NCBI RefSeq assembly: GCF_000820225.1
Contig: NZ_CDDK01000002.1
Coordinates: 48,883 to 112,882 of the forward strand
From: Aeromonas veronii bv. veronii
GTDB taxonomy: Bacteria > Pseudomonadota > Gammaproteobacteria > Enterobacterales > Aeromonadaceae
Length of the DNA: 64,000 nt
Direction of reading: 5' to 3'
Shown: positions 35,176-44,345 of the stretch, piece after piece
Position numbering within the stretch: the stretch's first letter is position 1
How the letters are laid out: each line of letters begins with the position of its first letter
Translations under genes and position numbers: made by a program
Notes under the pieces: generated by a model
Seen by the model: only the letters and a program-made list of their open reading frames with translations
Database searches by the model: none
What the model was told of the DNA's origin: nothing

Positions 35176-38100
35176 TTATTCTCCTGTGACCTTGAAGCCA
35201 TCGCTCACCAGCATGACGTGGTGGGGTTGATACTGGCGGGCAATGCTGCCACGTAGCTGGGTAGTTGGGCGAACCTGGTAAGCATCTGGTCCGCCGTCAT
35301 CTTTCTCCCAGGTGCCGATGGGGCGACTGACCGGCATCACATCCGAGGTCCAGAAGCCGTAGAAGATCGTCTCTACCGCGTTCCACTGACCATAAGTGAC
35401 AGATAGTCCTGAATTGAATGGGAAGTAGCGGGTGTCGAGGGCAATGGGGTTATCCCGGGTCAGGGTCATGATGCCGTAGAATTCCTGCTGGCTGGGGGCG
35501 CGCCAGTTGGAGAGGCCGCATAGCTTGCTCTGGTTGACTTGGCTTATCTGGCGTTTCAGGTTGCAGCGGCTGCGGTCACTAGCCAGAGCACCACTTTGCG
35601 GGTCATAGCAGCTGCCGTTGAAGGCGTTGTTGCTCTGGATATCGTCATAGGCAAACAGGCTTTTGTCATCGTGCAGGGAAGATTCGCCATCCTTGTGTTG
35701 TACCTTGGTCTCCCACACCAGCCCACTCAGGGCGTCGGCCACGCAGGCAAACGGCATCTGTTTGTAGGAGAGATCCTGGCGTGGCAGGGGGTCTCCCCGG
35801 TTGTCCAGCTTGATGTAGCGAGCGCCGAGCACTCCATCCAGATTGCTGTTGACCGCTTGTCCACTCAAGGGATCGCAGCGGCTATCCAAGTCCCGGCCAC
35901 GCTTGCCATCATCTAGCCCCATGCTGTGGGTGATACGGGTATCGGCCACATGCAACTGCCCGGCTCGGTAGGTCAGTGGGGCACTGATGGTGCCACCCTC
36001 GCTCATCACTCTTATCTGGTAGTCCTGATAGTGAGGGAGACCCTTGAGGGTGATGCGAGTCAGCTGGCTGATGTCTTGCTGTTCGGCGTTTTCAATATGT
36101 TCAAACGGGGTTTTCCCCCAGCCAATTCGATACTGACTCACTCCCTCCTGGGGTTGCCAGCCGAGTGTGACCCAGTGGCTGCCATCCTGATCACGGCCCT
36201 GACCCAGAATAGCAAGGCCGATCACTTGATCTGACAACACCTCGCGCTGACAGACAGGGGATATGGGGCTGTTGGGGTAGGGGGTGAGCCAGCTACCCGC
36301 TGTGCTGGTTCCGGGATAGAGAAGAGCATCGCTTTCCGAGTTGCGGATCAGACCGGCCGCCGCCTTGATGATGTGGGAGATGTTCTTGTCTGGATTGGCA
36401 TTCAACAGGGGGCCCAGCCCGCTATTTTCGGCGATGGTGGTTTCCAGTTTGAACAGGTCCGGTATCTGATTGTTGCGGGACACGGTTGAATATTCATTGG
36501 CCATGTTGATCTCCAGCCAGCTCAGCAGTTGCTGGCGAAAATCAGTGCCCTCGATCAGGTTGACAGGTTGCTGCCAGAGCTCCCCTTCGACCTGCAGGGC
36601 AACCATGGCTGCCAGTAGCTCAACCTGATGCCTCGGTAGTGTCTTGAGTTTTTGATCCAGCTCCGCCAGGGTCCAGGCTTGCCAGTCCAGGAAAGAGCCC
36701 ATGCCGGCACTGAGTGTGGTTTTGAGCAGCAGAGCCCACTGCGCCGTGGTGGTATAGCCCACATTGAGGCGCGGATATTCGTTGGCACCGAGCATGCCAT
36801 CGCGATTTTCATCGCGCTTGACCAGCTCGCAGAAAGAGCCGAGCACCGAGCGCAGTTCCACCTCACTCTTGGCATCCTGTACCACCAGGGTCAGGGTGTC
36901 TTCCATCAGATCATCACTGGTCTCGCTGCTGCCCGGTTTGCAACTGGCGAAGCTGTTGTTGAGGTCAGCAAGCGTGAGAGTGATGCTGTACTGGTTGCCC
37001 TGCTTGATGGGAAGAGACTCTTGCATCCGACCACTCTGGGCCATTACCGCAAGCCGTTGTGGCCGAATGGGGCGTTCGGGTTTGAAATAGTGGGCATTGA
37101 GCCCATCGTGGTTGGGTTTGGCACCGATCTCTACCGATACCGATGCTTCGCTCAGACGAGAGGGGTATTGTCCCAGCAAGGTCAGTTTGCGCTGTGGGTA
37201 GAAGGTGGTGAGCAGCTGGTAGGTCGCTGTGCGGGTATCCAGTTTCTCCATGGCAGCGAGGGCATCGTTCAGCCGGGCTTCGGCGTCGTCAGGTAATGTT
37301 GTGCCTTGGCTGGTGGCCAGTGTCGTCAGGTGTTCAAGCAGGGTGGATGTCGGGTTGGACTGTTGTTGGCTGACCAGTGCAGTTGCCAACTCACCGAGCT
37401 GCTGAGCCGGGTTTGGCGTATCGCCGTTCAGGGTCAACTGCAGCAAGGCGGTGAGATCTCGGGCAAAACGGTGATTGAGATGAGGGTCACTGAAGAGCTG
37501 GCCAGAGACATCCTGTTTTCCCTCCTGCTTTTGCAGCGCTGCCATGATGCTCTGATATGCCAGCGGCATGGGGGAGAGGTGCAGGCGAGGGCTCTCTTGC
37601 TCGGTGATGATGCCATCCCCGTTTTGATCCCGTTTGAGCAGTTGTGTCAGCGCAGGCAATTCACTGCTGAGGGATAGCCCGCTGTTCTGACGGTGGCTGG
37701 CGACAAGGCGCAGCGCCTTGTCTTGTGGCCATTGGCTCAATTTCAGTTTGAAGCCGAAACTGCCATCAGCCTGAGCGCTCTGGGTGACGCAGACCTTGTC
37801 GGCACAGAGCTGAATATCAAATTGCCCACCCTGTTCGTGAGTCAGCGGCAGTGCGCCGGCCAGATCCAGCGAAGTGGGTGGAGCGGGCTGTGTCGTCTCC
37901 GTTGTTGGTTGGCCCGATTGGTCTGGTGACGTTGTTCCCGAGCCGCTACCTGAGCTCCCTCCGCTGCTACTGCTGGCGCTTCCTCCGCTGGCAGTACCTC
38001 CCGCAGTGCCCGGGTTGTTGCCACTTCCGCTATCCGGTGTGGTGGGTTGCTGGTTGCTACCGCTTCCCCCGCTGTTGCTTGTGTTATTTCCCGCCTGCTC

Positions 38101-38181
38101 GGGGCTGCCCAGCTCTGCCTTGCATGCCAGCAATGTGGCGCAGCAAAGGAGCAATAGCAGTGGTTTCGTTGTCCTGAACAC
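35176..38181 (-). CDS. Large lipoprotein with EF-hand-like loops, FN3-like and DUF1566 domains
   Basis: A 1001-residue lipoprotein with lipobox LLAC (Cys20), then a low-complexity Ser/Gly/Thr/Pro linker (about 28-105). Two similar blocks carry canonical EF-hand loops, Asp185-Glu196 (DQNGDGIITEQE) and Asp457-Glu468 (DENRDGMLGANE), each preceded by KR and followed by PRL. A segment at about 659-729 looks FN3-like (HWVTLGWQPQ...YQIRVMSEGG). The C-terminus (about 780-1000) is DUF1566-like with NWRAPSQQEFYGIM and FWTSDV. Divergent from the Tad pilus locus across 220 bases. Likely a surface, calcium-binding protein; no adhesin function is shown. Confidence 0.82.
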   Translation of the reverse strand: MFRTTKPLLLLLCCATLLACKAELGSPEQAGNNTSNSGGSGSNQQPTTPDSGSGNNPGTAGGTASGGSASSSSGGSSGSGSGTTSPDQSGQPTTETTQPAPPTSLDLAGALPLTHEQGGQFDIQLCADKVCVTQSAQADGSFGFKLKLSQWPQDKALRLVASHRQNSGLSLSSELPALTQLLKRDQNGDGIITEQESPRLHLSPMPLAYQSIMAALQKQEGKQDVSGQLFSDPHLNHRFARDLTALLQLTLNGDTPNPAQQLGELATALVSQQQSNPTSTLLEHLTTLATSQGTTLPDDAEARLNDALAAMEKLDTRTATYQLLTTFYPQRKLTLLGQYPSRLSEASVSVEIGAKPNHDGLNAHYFKPERPIRPQRLAVMAQSGRMQESLPIKQGNQYSITLTLADLNNSFASCKPGSSETSDDLMEDTLTLVVQDAKSEVELRSVLGSFCELVKRDENRDGMLGANEYPRLNVGYTTTAQWALLLKTTLSAGMGSFLDWQAWTLAELDQKLKTLPRHQVELLAAMVALQVEGELWQQPVNLIEGTDFRQQLLSWLEINMANEYSTVSRNNQIPDLFKLETTIAENSGLGPLLNANPDKNISHIIKAAAGLIRNSESDALLYPGTSTAGSWLTPYPNSPISPVCQREVLSDQVIGLAILGQGRDQDGSHWVTLGWQPQEGVSQYRIGWGKTPFEHIENAEQQDISQLTRITLKGLPHYQDYQIRVMSEGGTISAPLTYRAGQLHVADTRITHSMGLDDGKRGRDLDSRCDPLSGQAVNSNLDGVLGARYIKLDNRGDPLPRQDLSYKQMPFACVADALSGLVWETKVQHKDGESSLHDDKSLFAYDDIQSNNAFNGSCYDPQSGALASDRSRCNLKRQISQVNQSKLCGLSNWRAPSQQEFYGIMTLTRDNPIALDTRYFPFNSGLSVTYGQWNAVETIFYGFWTSDVMPVSRPIGTWEKDDGGPDAYQVRPTTQLRGSIARQYQPHHVMLVSDGFKVTGE

Positions 38182-38319
38182 GTTCGACTCCGTTATTGTT
38201 TTTTAGATTATTAATCTGCCAAGTCCGGTTTTTAGCGCGTAGATGAAACTAATTGCAGATGCTTTTGCTGTTAACTTCGTTAGATTTGCAAATTCACTCT
38301 GCGAATTATTTCATTTTAC

Positions 38320-38338
38320 GATAATGATATTGATTCTC
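38320..38338 (+). promoter_or_regulatory. Fur-box-like sequence upstream of flp
   Basis: GATAATGATATTGATTCTC matches the 19-base Fur consensus GATAATGATAATCATTATC at 16 positions. It lies 63 bases before the flp start in an AT-rich region that also serves the divergent lipoprotein gene. A possible -35/-10 pair is TTGCAA (38286-38291) and TTTCAT (38309-38314), 17 bases apart, just ahead of it. Confidence 0.7.
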
Positions 38339-38401
38339 GTTTGTGATCTCAATATCATCTTGTCGTTGTTTAATTTCAGGCATAAAAAACAGGGACAAAA
38401 A

Positions 38402-38605
38402 ATGACGATGCGAGTTTGGGATTACCTTCGTGACTACCTGAAGGATGAAAGCGGTGCCACAGCCATTGAATACGGCATCCTGGCTGCCGGGTTGGCGGCC
38501 GGGATCCTGGCCATATTTGGCTCGGACGGGATCTTCATCACGGCGTTGAAAGAGAAGTTCACCGCCATTGTTGCCGGGTTGAATATGGACGCGGCTGGCA
38601 AGTGA
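38402..38605 (+). CDS. flp: Flp type IVb pilin
   Basis: Major pilin of 67 residues. It has a charged leader MTMRVWDYLRDYLKDESG, cleavage expected after Gly18, then ATAIEYGILAAGLAAG with Glu at +5 and Tyr at +6 of the mature protein, the Flp signature. AGGGA precedes the ATG; the longer open frame from 38243 is not used. It begins a 13-gene Tad unit. Processing by the TadV peptidase encoded next is expected. Confidence 0.95.
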   Translation: MTMRVWDYLRDYLKDESGATAIEYGILAAGLAAGILAIFGSDGIFITALKEKFTAIVAGLNMDAAGK

Positions 38606-39018
38606 TGGCGTGGGGGCAATGGCTCGCCACATTGATGGTCTGCTGGTGTCTGGTCAGTGATTTGTTCGAACGGCGGATCCCCAATCTTGCGGTGCTGGTA
38701 CTGGCCCTCTGGGTTGGCTGGTTGTTGCCGTTCAATCCGCTGTCACTGGTGTTGGCCATACTGACCTTGCTGCTGGGGCTGGTTGCCTATCACCGAGGCT
38801 GGTGTGGCGCCGGTGACAGCAAATTGCTGGCGGTCTGCCTCTATGGGGCAGGCGAGCAATGGCCCGAATTATTGCTGTTGATGGCGTTCTCCGGTGGCCT
38901 GCTCAGCCTGGTGTGTTTGATCCATAGCCGCCTGCGCCCTTCACCCAATCCAACTACTGTGCCTTATGGGGTTGCCATCCTCTGGGCGGCAGCTCTGACC
39001 ACACCTCTATTTATGTAG
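38605..39018 (+). CDS. tadV: Prepilin peptidase TadV (CpaA)
   Basis: Inner-membrane aspartic peptidase that cleaves Flp and the pseudopilins. The 137-residue protein has four or five hydrophobic segments, with catalytic Asp19 in CLVSDLFERRIPN and Asp71 in the GxGD motif CGAGDSKLL. The ATG overlaps the flp stop (TGATG). It is the small TadV type without the N-methylase domain. Confidence 0.92.
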   Translation: MAWGQWLATLMVCWCLVSDLFERRIPNLAVLVLALWVGWLLPFNPLSLVLAILTLLLGLVAYHRGWCGAGDSKLLAVCLYGAGEQWPELLLLMAFSGGLLSLVCLIHSRLRPSPNPTTVPYGVAILWAAALTTPLFM

Positions 39019-39027
39019 TCACACCTT

Positions 39028-39918
39028 ATGAAGAAACTCTTTTTGCTTATCGCTGCACTGCTGGTGCTGGCGGCGATGCTGGCTACCTTGTGGCCAGCTG
39101 AACCTGCGCCGCAGAGCGGTGCATCCCCACGGGATCCGCCAGCAGAATCGTTGGCGCCGGATCGGGTGGCCCAAGTGCTGGTTGCCGCCCATCGGGTGCA
39201 GGCCGGTTCTTTCATCCATCCCGAAGATCTGCGCTGGCAAGCCCTTCCCGAAGCCGAAGAGAGGAACCTGCCGGGTCTCTTTCTGTTTGGTTTTACCGAT
39301 ACCAAGGCCCTCAAGGGGAGTCTGGTGACCCGCACGCTGGAGGCGGGCCAGATAGTCTCTGCCGATGATCTGGTTCGTCCCGAGCAGAGCCACTATCTCT
39401 CCGCCATGATGGCGCCGGGCATGCGAGCGGTGACGCTGGCGTTGGGGAGGGAGGCGGCCAGCCACGGCCTGATCCGGCCCGGTAACCGGGTGGATGTGAT
39501 CCTCACCAGCAAGCATGCGCGTCAGCACAATGCCCAAGGGGCAGAGGTAACCAGCAATCAGTCGGCCGAGATCATTCTGACCGATATCAAACTGCTGGCC
39601 ATCGACGCCCAGGTGACCGATATCGCCGCGCTCAACGGCAATCCTGCGGCACAGGATAACTTCGACCAGGTCGCCGTGACCTTCGAGTTGCCCCCTCGGG
39701 CGGCAGCACGCTTGTTGCTGGCACATCGCTTGGGAGAGCTGGCTCTGGTACTGCGTTCGGCACAGAGCGCACCGGCGGGCAGCCCTGCGATGGCGCTGCC
39801 GGAGGGGAGTCTGATATGGGCTGAACAGGTCGCTCGCGGCCAGAACCCGAGAGCTATTCCAGGTCATGGGGTCAAGATCAGTTATGGCGACGGCAACGAC
39901 CGAACCCGTCAACCCTAA
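39028..39918 (+). CDS. rcpC: Flp pilus assembly protein RcpC/CpaB
   Basis: A 296-residue protein with an N-terminal membrane helix (about 3-22), an SAF-type domain (VLVAAHRVQAGSFIHPEDLRW, about 48-110), and the RcpC-like core VTLALGREAASHGLIRPGNRVDVIL. It supports the secretin in the periplasm. No clear ribosome-binding site precedes the first ATG. It is followed by the secretin gene in the usual rcpCA order. Confidence 0.9.
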   Translation: MKKLFLLIAALLVLAAMLATLWPAEPAPQSGASPRDPPAESLAPDRVAQVLVAAHRVQAGSFIHPEDLRWQALPEAEERNLPGLFLFGFTDTKALKGSLVTRTLEAGQIVSADDLVRPEQSHYLSAMMAPGMRAVTLALGREAASHGLIRPGNRVDVILTSKHARQHNAQGAEVTSNQSAEIILTDIKLLAIDAQVTDIAALNGNPAAQDNFDQVAVTFELPPRAAARLLLAHRLGELALVLRSAQSAPAGSPAMALPEGSLIWAEQVARGQNPRAIPGHGVKISYGDGNDRTRQP

Positions 39919-39937
39919 TCAACACAGAAAGGAAATG

Positions 39938-41335
39938 ATGTTGCGAACATTTGCCATATTGCTCGCCATGCTGCCGCTCTGGGCCGCAGCCGCCGAGAGC
40001 CTGACGCTCACTCCCGAGCAATCCACTCTGCTCAATTTTGATGAACCTGTGCTGGATGCCTTTGTTGCTAATTCGGAGTTGGTCAGAGTGCACAGCCCCT
40101 CTGATCAGCAGTTGCTGATCTATGGCCGCAAGGTGGGCCACACCGATCTGGTGGTGACCGCCCTCGATGGCCGAACCCTGGGTCACTATCGGGTAACCGT
40201 CGTCGCTGACCTCGCACCGCTGGAACAGCTGGCCCGTCAGCATTTCCCCCAGAGTCGGCTCACCTTTAGCGAGTCGGGCGGTGCCATCGTAGTGGCAGGA
40301 GAGGTGACCAGCCCGCTGCAGGCGCATGAAATCCTCAGCATGGTGGAAGGCTTTGCCAAGGGACTGCAACCGCAATCCGTCGCCCAGAGTACGGTGATGG
40401 CCCCTTCGCCTCAGGCGGGTAATCAGGATGAAGGTGCAGCAGTCGCCGGTGGGGGCAGCGGTCAGTACGCCAATGTCATCAACCAGCTGCGACTGGCCGG
40501 ATCGGATCAAATCAACATATCGGTGCGCATCGTCGAGATGCAGCGTACTACCAGTGAACAGCTGGGGCTGCGCTGGAGCGCGATGGGGGAGTATCTGCAG
40601 TTGGGGGTCTCGCCGGGTAACCGTTTCCCGAAGCCGCTGGAGCGAGGCAGCTGGACCGGCAAGAAAGATGTGGTCTACATCAACGCCATCATCGATGCGC
40701 TGGTGGAAAACAGCCTGGTCAATGTACTGGCCGAGCCCAACCTGACGGCCAAATCGGGAGAGGCGGCGACCTTTATGTCCGGCGGTGAGTTCCCCTTTCC
40801 GGTTGGCAACGGGGATAACGGGCCCGAGATTGAGTTCAAGAAGTTCGGCATCTCGCTGGAGCTGACGCCGACCCTGCTGGACAACAATCGCATCAGCCTG
40901 ACGGTCTCCCCGGAAGTATCGACCCTGAGCCGGGAGAACAGCGTCACCATTGCCGGGGTCGTGGTACCGGGTATCGAGACGCGTCGTACCACCACCACCA
41001 TCGAGCTGGCTGACGGCCAGAGCTTTGCGCTGGCAGGTTTGGTGCGCAGCCATCGCAACCAGAATAACGAAGCGCTGCCCTTCCTGGGAGAGATCCCCGG
41101 GCTGGCCCCCTTCTTTGGCAGCAACAGCTTCAAAAATCAGGAGAGCGAGCTGGTGATCATCGCCACCGCCCGTCTGGTGCAGCCCACCAGCGATCCCCTT
41201 TCCCTGTCGACGCCGCTGGATCACTACCGGGCTCCGAGTCGCTTCGAGCGACTGTTCTTCACCGACATGGGGTCAACCCAATCGCCGGCGGCGCAGACAA
41301 CCCGCCTGTTCGGCAACTATGGCTACAGCTACTGA
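39938..41335 (+). CDS. rcpA: Outer membrane secretin RcpA (CpaC)
   Basis: Outer-membrane channel for Flp export. It has a signal peptide (MLRTFAILLAMLPLWAAAA), an N-terminal BON-like/pilus-domain (about 25-100), and a secretin C-terminal domain (about 215-420) with VNVLAEPNLTAKSGEAATFMSGGEFPFP and the ending NQESELVIIATARLVQP. Length 465. AAAGGAA favours the ATG at 39938; an ATG at 39935 is too close. Confidence 0.92.
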   Translation: MLRTFAILLAMLPLWAAAAESLTLTPEQSTLLNFDEPVLDAFVANSELVRVHSPSDQQLLIYGRKVGHTDLVVTALDGRTLGHYRVTVVADLAPLEQLARQHFPQSRLTFSESGGAIVVAGEVTSPLQAHEILSMVEGFAKGLQPQSVAQSTVMAPSPQAGNQDEGAAVAGGGSGQYANVINQLRLAGSDQINISVRIVEMQRTTSEQLGLRWSAMGEYLQLGVSPGNRFPKPLERGSWTGKKDVVYINAIIDALVENSLVNVLAEPNLTAKSGEAATFMSGGEFPFPVGNGDNGPEIEFKKFGISLELTPTLLDNNRISLTVSPEVSTLSRENSVTIAGVVVPGIETRRTTTTIELADGQSFALAGLVRSHRNQNNEALPFLGEIPGLAPFFGSNSFKNQESELVIIATARLVQPTSDPLSLSTPLDHYRAPSRFERLFFTDMGSTQSPAAQTTRLFGNYGYSY

Positions 41336-41346
41336 GGAGGATGACC

Positions 41347-41895
41347 ATGTTGAAAGAGACGCTGTTGCTGGTCATGACGTTGCCGTTACTGGCTTGTACC
41401 ACCCCACCTCCGGCTGCCCCTCTCAAGGATCAGTTGCAATTCCGGGTTGCCCCATCGCAGTTGCAACAGCAGTTGCAATGGCAATTGGCCCCTTTGGCCA
41501 ATCGGCTGGAGGCGGGCACCGTCACGCTGCAGATCCGCGGGCCGCAGCCAGCAAGCAATGCGCCAACGCCGGAGGCGCTGCGCCAGCAGCTGGCTCAGTG
41601 GCTGGCGCTTGATACCCGGCTCATCTTCACCCCGACCGGGCAAGGTGACTATCAGGTGCAACTCGATGTCACCTTGCAGCCGGATAGCTGCCGTTATGCC
41701 AGAGGCGGGGCGTCAGCCCCTGCCAGCGCCTGTCTGGTGCTGCGCAATCAATATCGTGCTCAAAGCCATGGCGAGCACTGGGCTCGTGGTGCCCGTTATG
41801 ACGGCAGTGGTAGCGCCCTCGATGCCGGCGCGGTACAGCGCCTCTATCAGGGCAAGGCCAAATCGGCCAAGAAACAGCAGACGACCGGGGAGTAA
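41347..41895 (+). CDS. rcpB: Tad-locus lipoprotein, RcpB/CpaD-like
   Basis: A 182-residue lipoprotein with signal MLKETLLLVMTLPLLAC and Cys17. It lies between the secretin and tadZ, where RcpB or CpaD sits, and is thought to assist the secretin at the outer membrane. It contains two Cys (DSCRYARGG, SACLVL). GAGGAGG ends at 41340, so the ATG at 41347 (spacing 6) is preferred over 41341. The name rests mainly on position. Confidence 0.72.
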   Translation: MLKETLLLVMTLPLLACTTPPPAAPLKDQLQFRVAPSQLQQQLQWQLAPLANRLEAGTVTLQIRGPQPASNAPTPEALRQQLAQWLALDTRLIFTPTGQGDYQVQLDVTLQPDSCRYARGGASAPASACLVLRNQYRAQSHGEHWARGARYDGSGSALDAGAVQRLYQGKAKSAKKQQTTGE

Positions 41896-41898
41896 GTC

Positions 41899-43032
41899 AT
41901 GAGTGAACAAGCCAAACGGCTGGTGGCCGTGACGCGCCAGCCCGCCTTGAGTGCCGGGGTCGAGCGGGTGATGGCCGGGTTGAGCGATGTGGAGCACCTG
42001 CAGCTGACGGGCTCTCTGGCGGAGGCCAGAGCGCACTGCCTGGCTCACGGTGCGCCCGATATCCTGCTGGTGGAGGTGGAAAATCAGCAGACGCTGGCGG
42101 CCGATCTGGCGGCGCTTGCTGAATGTTGTCCACCCCAGATGCGGCTGGTGCTGCTGGGGGAGCGGGGGGATGTTGCCCTGTTTCGCTGGTTGATCTCGGT
42201 GGGGGTGGATGATTACTACCCGGCGCCGCTGGATCCTGATGCGCTTCGTGCAGGTCTGCTGCGTCTGCTGGGGGTGCCGCTGGTGACCTCCTTGCGCAAA
42301 GGGAGAGTGATCTGTGTCGTGGGTGCCGCGGGTGGCGTGGGCACCAGTACCGTCTGCGCCAATCTGGCACTGGAGCTGGCAGAGCAGCATCACCGTCAGG
42401 TGGCCCTGCTGGATCTCAATCTTTATCACAGCCGTCACCCCATTTTGCTGGGCAGCGACTATGCCCCGCCCGGCGAGCAGTGGTGGCAGGCAACCGATCG
42501 GTTAGATGGCACCCTGCTGGCCCACACCGCTCATCAACTCGGGCCACGGTTGTTCCTTTTCTATGACGAGGGCGCTGAGCTGGTGCTCGGCGCCGAGCAG
42601 CTGGTGGCCGCGGTCAATGTGATGGCGGAGCACTACAGCACCCTCATTATCGATGTGCCGGACCTGCGCAGCCATGGGTTACGCGCCTTGCTGCAAGAGG
42701 CAGATGTGGTGATCTGGTTGCACGATTTCAGTCTGGGGGCATTGCGACTGCTGGGGAACTTGCCCAAAGGGGGACAGGCTCAACGTCACCTGCTGGTAGG
42801 CAACCATTGCCGCGGCAAGGAGGCACGAGTGCCCGCCGCGGAGCTGGATCGGGTCTGTGGTCAACCTCATGCAGCCGTATTGCCTTATGACCACGGCGCC
42901 TTTGTGCGAGCCGAGCGGGCCGGTATGGCGCTAATCAAGCAAAAAAGCAAACTGGCCCGAGCAATCAAGTGGCTGGCAGCCGAGCTGGTTGGCACTCAAC
43001 CAGCGGGACGCCGCCGGGGAGGATTGCGCTGA
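41899..43032 (+). CDS. tadZ: TadZ/CpaE localisation protein
   Basis: A 377-residue protein with a receiver-like N-terminal domain (about 8-125, without clear phospho-Asp logic) and a ParA/MinD-like ATPase domain. The Walker A at 142-151 is atypical, GAAGGVGTST, lacking the P-loop Lys, as in TadZ proteins. It positions the Tad machine at the pole. It overlaps tadA (TGATG). Confidence 0.9.
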   Translation: MSEQAKRLVAVTRQPALSAGVERVMAGLSDVEHLQLTGSLAEARAHCLAHGAPDILLVEVENQQTLAADLAALAECCPPQMRLVLLGERGDVALFRWLISVGVDDYYPAPLDPDALRAGLLRLLGVPLVTSLRKGRVICVVGAAGGVGTSTVCANLALELAEQHHRQVALLDLNLYHSRHPILLGSDYAPPGEQWWQATDRLDGTLLAHTAHQLGPRLFLFYDEGAELVLGAEQLVAAVNVMAEHYSTLIIDVPDLRSHGLRALLQEADVVIWLHDFSLGALRLLGNLPKGGQAQRHLLVGNHCRGKEARVPAAELDRVCGQPHAAVLPYDHGAFVRAERAGMALIKQKSKLARAIKWLAAELVGTQPAGRRRGGLR

Positions 43033-44345
43033 TGTTTGGACAAGCCAGCAATCGGCAGCCGCCGGTACAAGGGGCGCTGCTGACCATGTCTGAGGCCGCG
43101 CGCGAGGCGTTTTACGAGCTGGTGGAGCCCTCGGTGGCCGCCACCTTGCCCCGTGATGCATTGCTGGAGCGGGTCGCCAATGCTCTCGAGCAGCTCTCGA
43201 GCCGCCGCATGCTCCCTTACAACCGTCAGGAGTTGCTCCTGCTGGGGCGGCAACTGGTGGACGAGATGGTGGGGGTCGGGCCGCTGCAACCCCTGCTCGA
43301 TGATCCCGAGGTGTCGGACATTCTGGTCAATGGTCCGGACAAGGTCTATGTGGAGCGGCACGGCAAGCTGGTGTTATCGGGGGTGCGCTTTCGCGACCGT
43401 CAGCATGTGTTCAATGTGGCGCAGCGGATCGTCAATGCGGTGGGACGGCGGGTGGATGAGTCCACCCCCATGGTGGATGCCCGTCTGGCCGATGGCAGCC
43501 GGGTCAACGTCATTGCACCGCCGATCGCCCTGTGCGGCACTTCCATCTCCATTCGTAAATTCCCGAGTAGCCGCCTGACGTTGGCTCATCTGGTGGAGAA
43601 AGGGGCATTGTCGGACGCCATGGCCCGCTTTCTCGGTCTGGCTGCTCGCAGTCGTTTCAACGTGTTGATCTCGGGAGGGACGGGGTCGGGCAAGACCACC
43701 CTGCTCAACGCTCTGAGCAAGCACATCAACGACGACGAGCGGATCATCACCATTGAAGATGCTGCCGAGCTCTCTCTTGAGCAGCCGCACTGGGTACCGC
43801 TGGAAACGCGCAACGAGAGTGCCGAAGGCAAGGGGGAGGTGAGCGTGCGGGCGCTGGTGCGCAATGCGCTGCGGATGCGGCCGGACCGGATCATCTTGGG
43901 GGAAGTGCGCGGCGCCGAGGCGTTCGACATGCTGCAGGCGATGAACACCGGCCATGACGGTTCACTCTGCACCCTGCACGCCAACACCCCGGAAGATGCG
44001 CTGCTGCGCCTGACCAACATGTTGCAGATGGGGGCGGAGCGCCTCTCCGAGCAGATCATTCAGGCCCAGATCGCCAGCGCGGTGGATCTGGTGGTGCAAC
44101 TGGAGCGGATGCGCGATGGTCAGCGCCGCATCACTGCCATCAGTGAAATCACGGCGCTGGAGGGAGGCCAGATCAGGATGCAACCGGTGTTTCGTTTCGT
44201 GCTGGAGTCCGAGCTGCACGGCAAGTTGCAGGGGCGCTTCATGGCCCATCCGCTCTCGGCCGGGGTACAAGAAAAGGCCCGTCAGGCGGGCCTGCTAGCC
44301 GAGTTGCAGGCGTGCATGGATGAAGATGGGGAGGAGGACGCATGA
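43032..44345 (+). CDS. tadA: Flp pilus ATPase TadA (CpaF)
   Basis: Hexameric secretion ATPase driving assembly, and possibly retraction, of Flp. The 437-residue protein has the VGPLQPLLDDPEVSDILVNG N-terminal domain, Walker A GGTGSGKTT with Lys221, an Asp box IITIEDAAEL, a Walker B RPDRIILGEVRGAEA and a His box HDGSLCTLHANTPEDAL. The ATG overlaps the tadZ stop with GGAGG upstream. Confidence 0.95.
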   Translation: MFGQASNRQPPVQGALLTMSEAAREAFYELVEPSVAATLPRDALLERVANALEQLSSRRMLPYNRQELLLLGRQLVDEMVGVGPLQPLLDDPEVSDILVNGPDKVYVERHGKLVLSGVRFRDRQHVFNVAQRIVNAVGRRVDESTPMVDARLADGSRVNVIAPPIALCGTSISIRKFPSSRLTLAHLVEKGALSDAMARFLGLAARSRFNVLISGGTGSGKTTLLNALSKHINDDERIITIEDAAELSLEQPHWVPLETRNESAEGKGEVSVRALVRNALRMRPDRIILGEVRGAEAFDMLQAMNTGHDGSLCTLHANTPEDALLRLTNMLQMGAERLSEQIIQAQIASAVDLVVQLERMRDGQRRITAISEITALEGGQIRMQPVFRFVLESELHGKLQGRFMAHPLSAGVQEKARQAGLLAELQACMDEDGEEDA

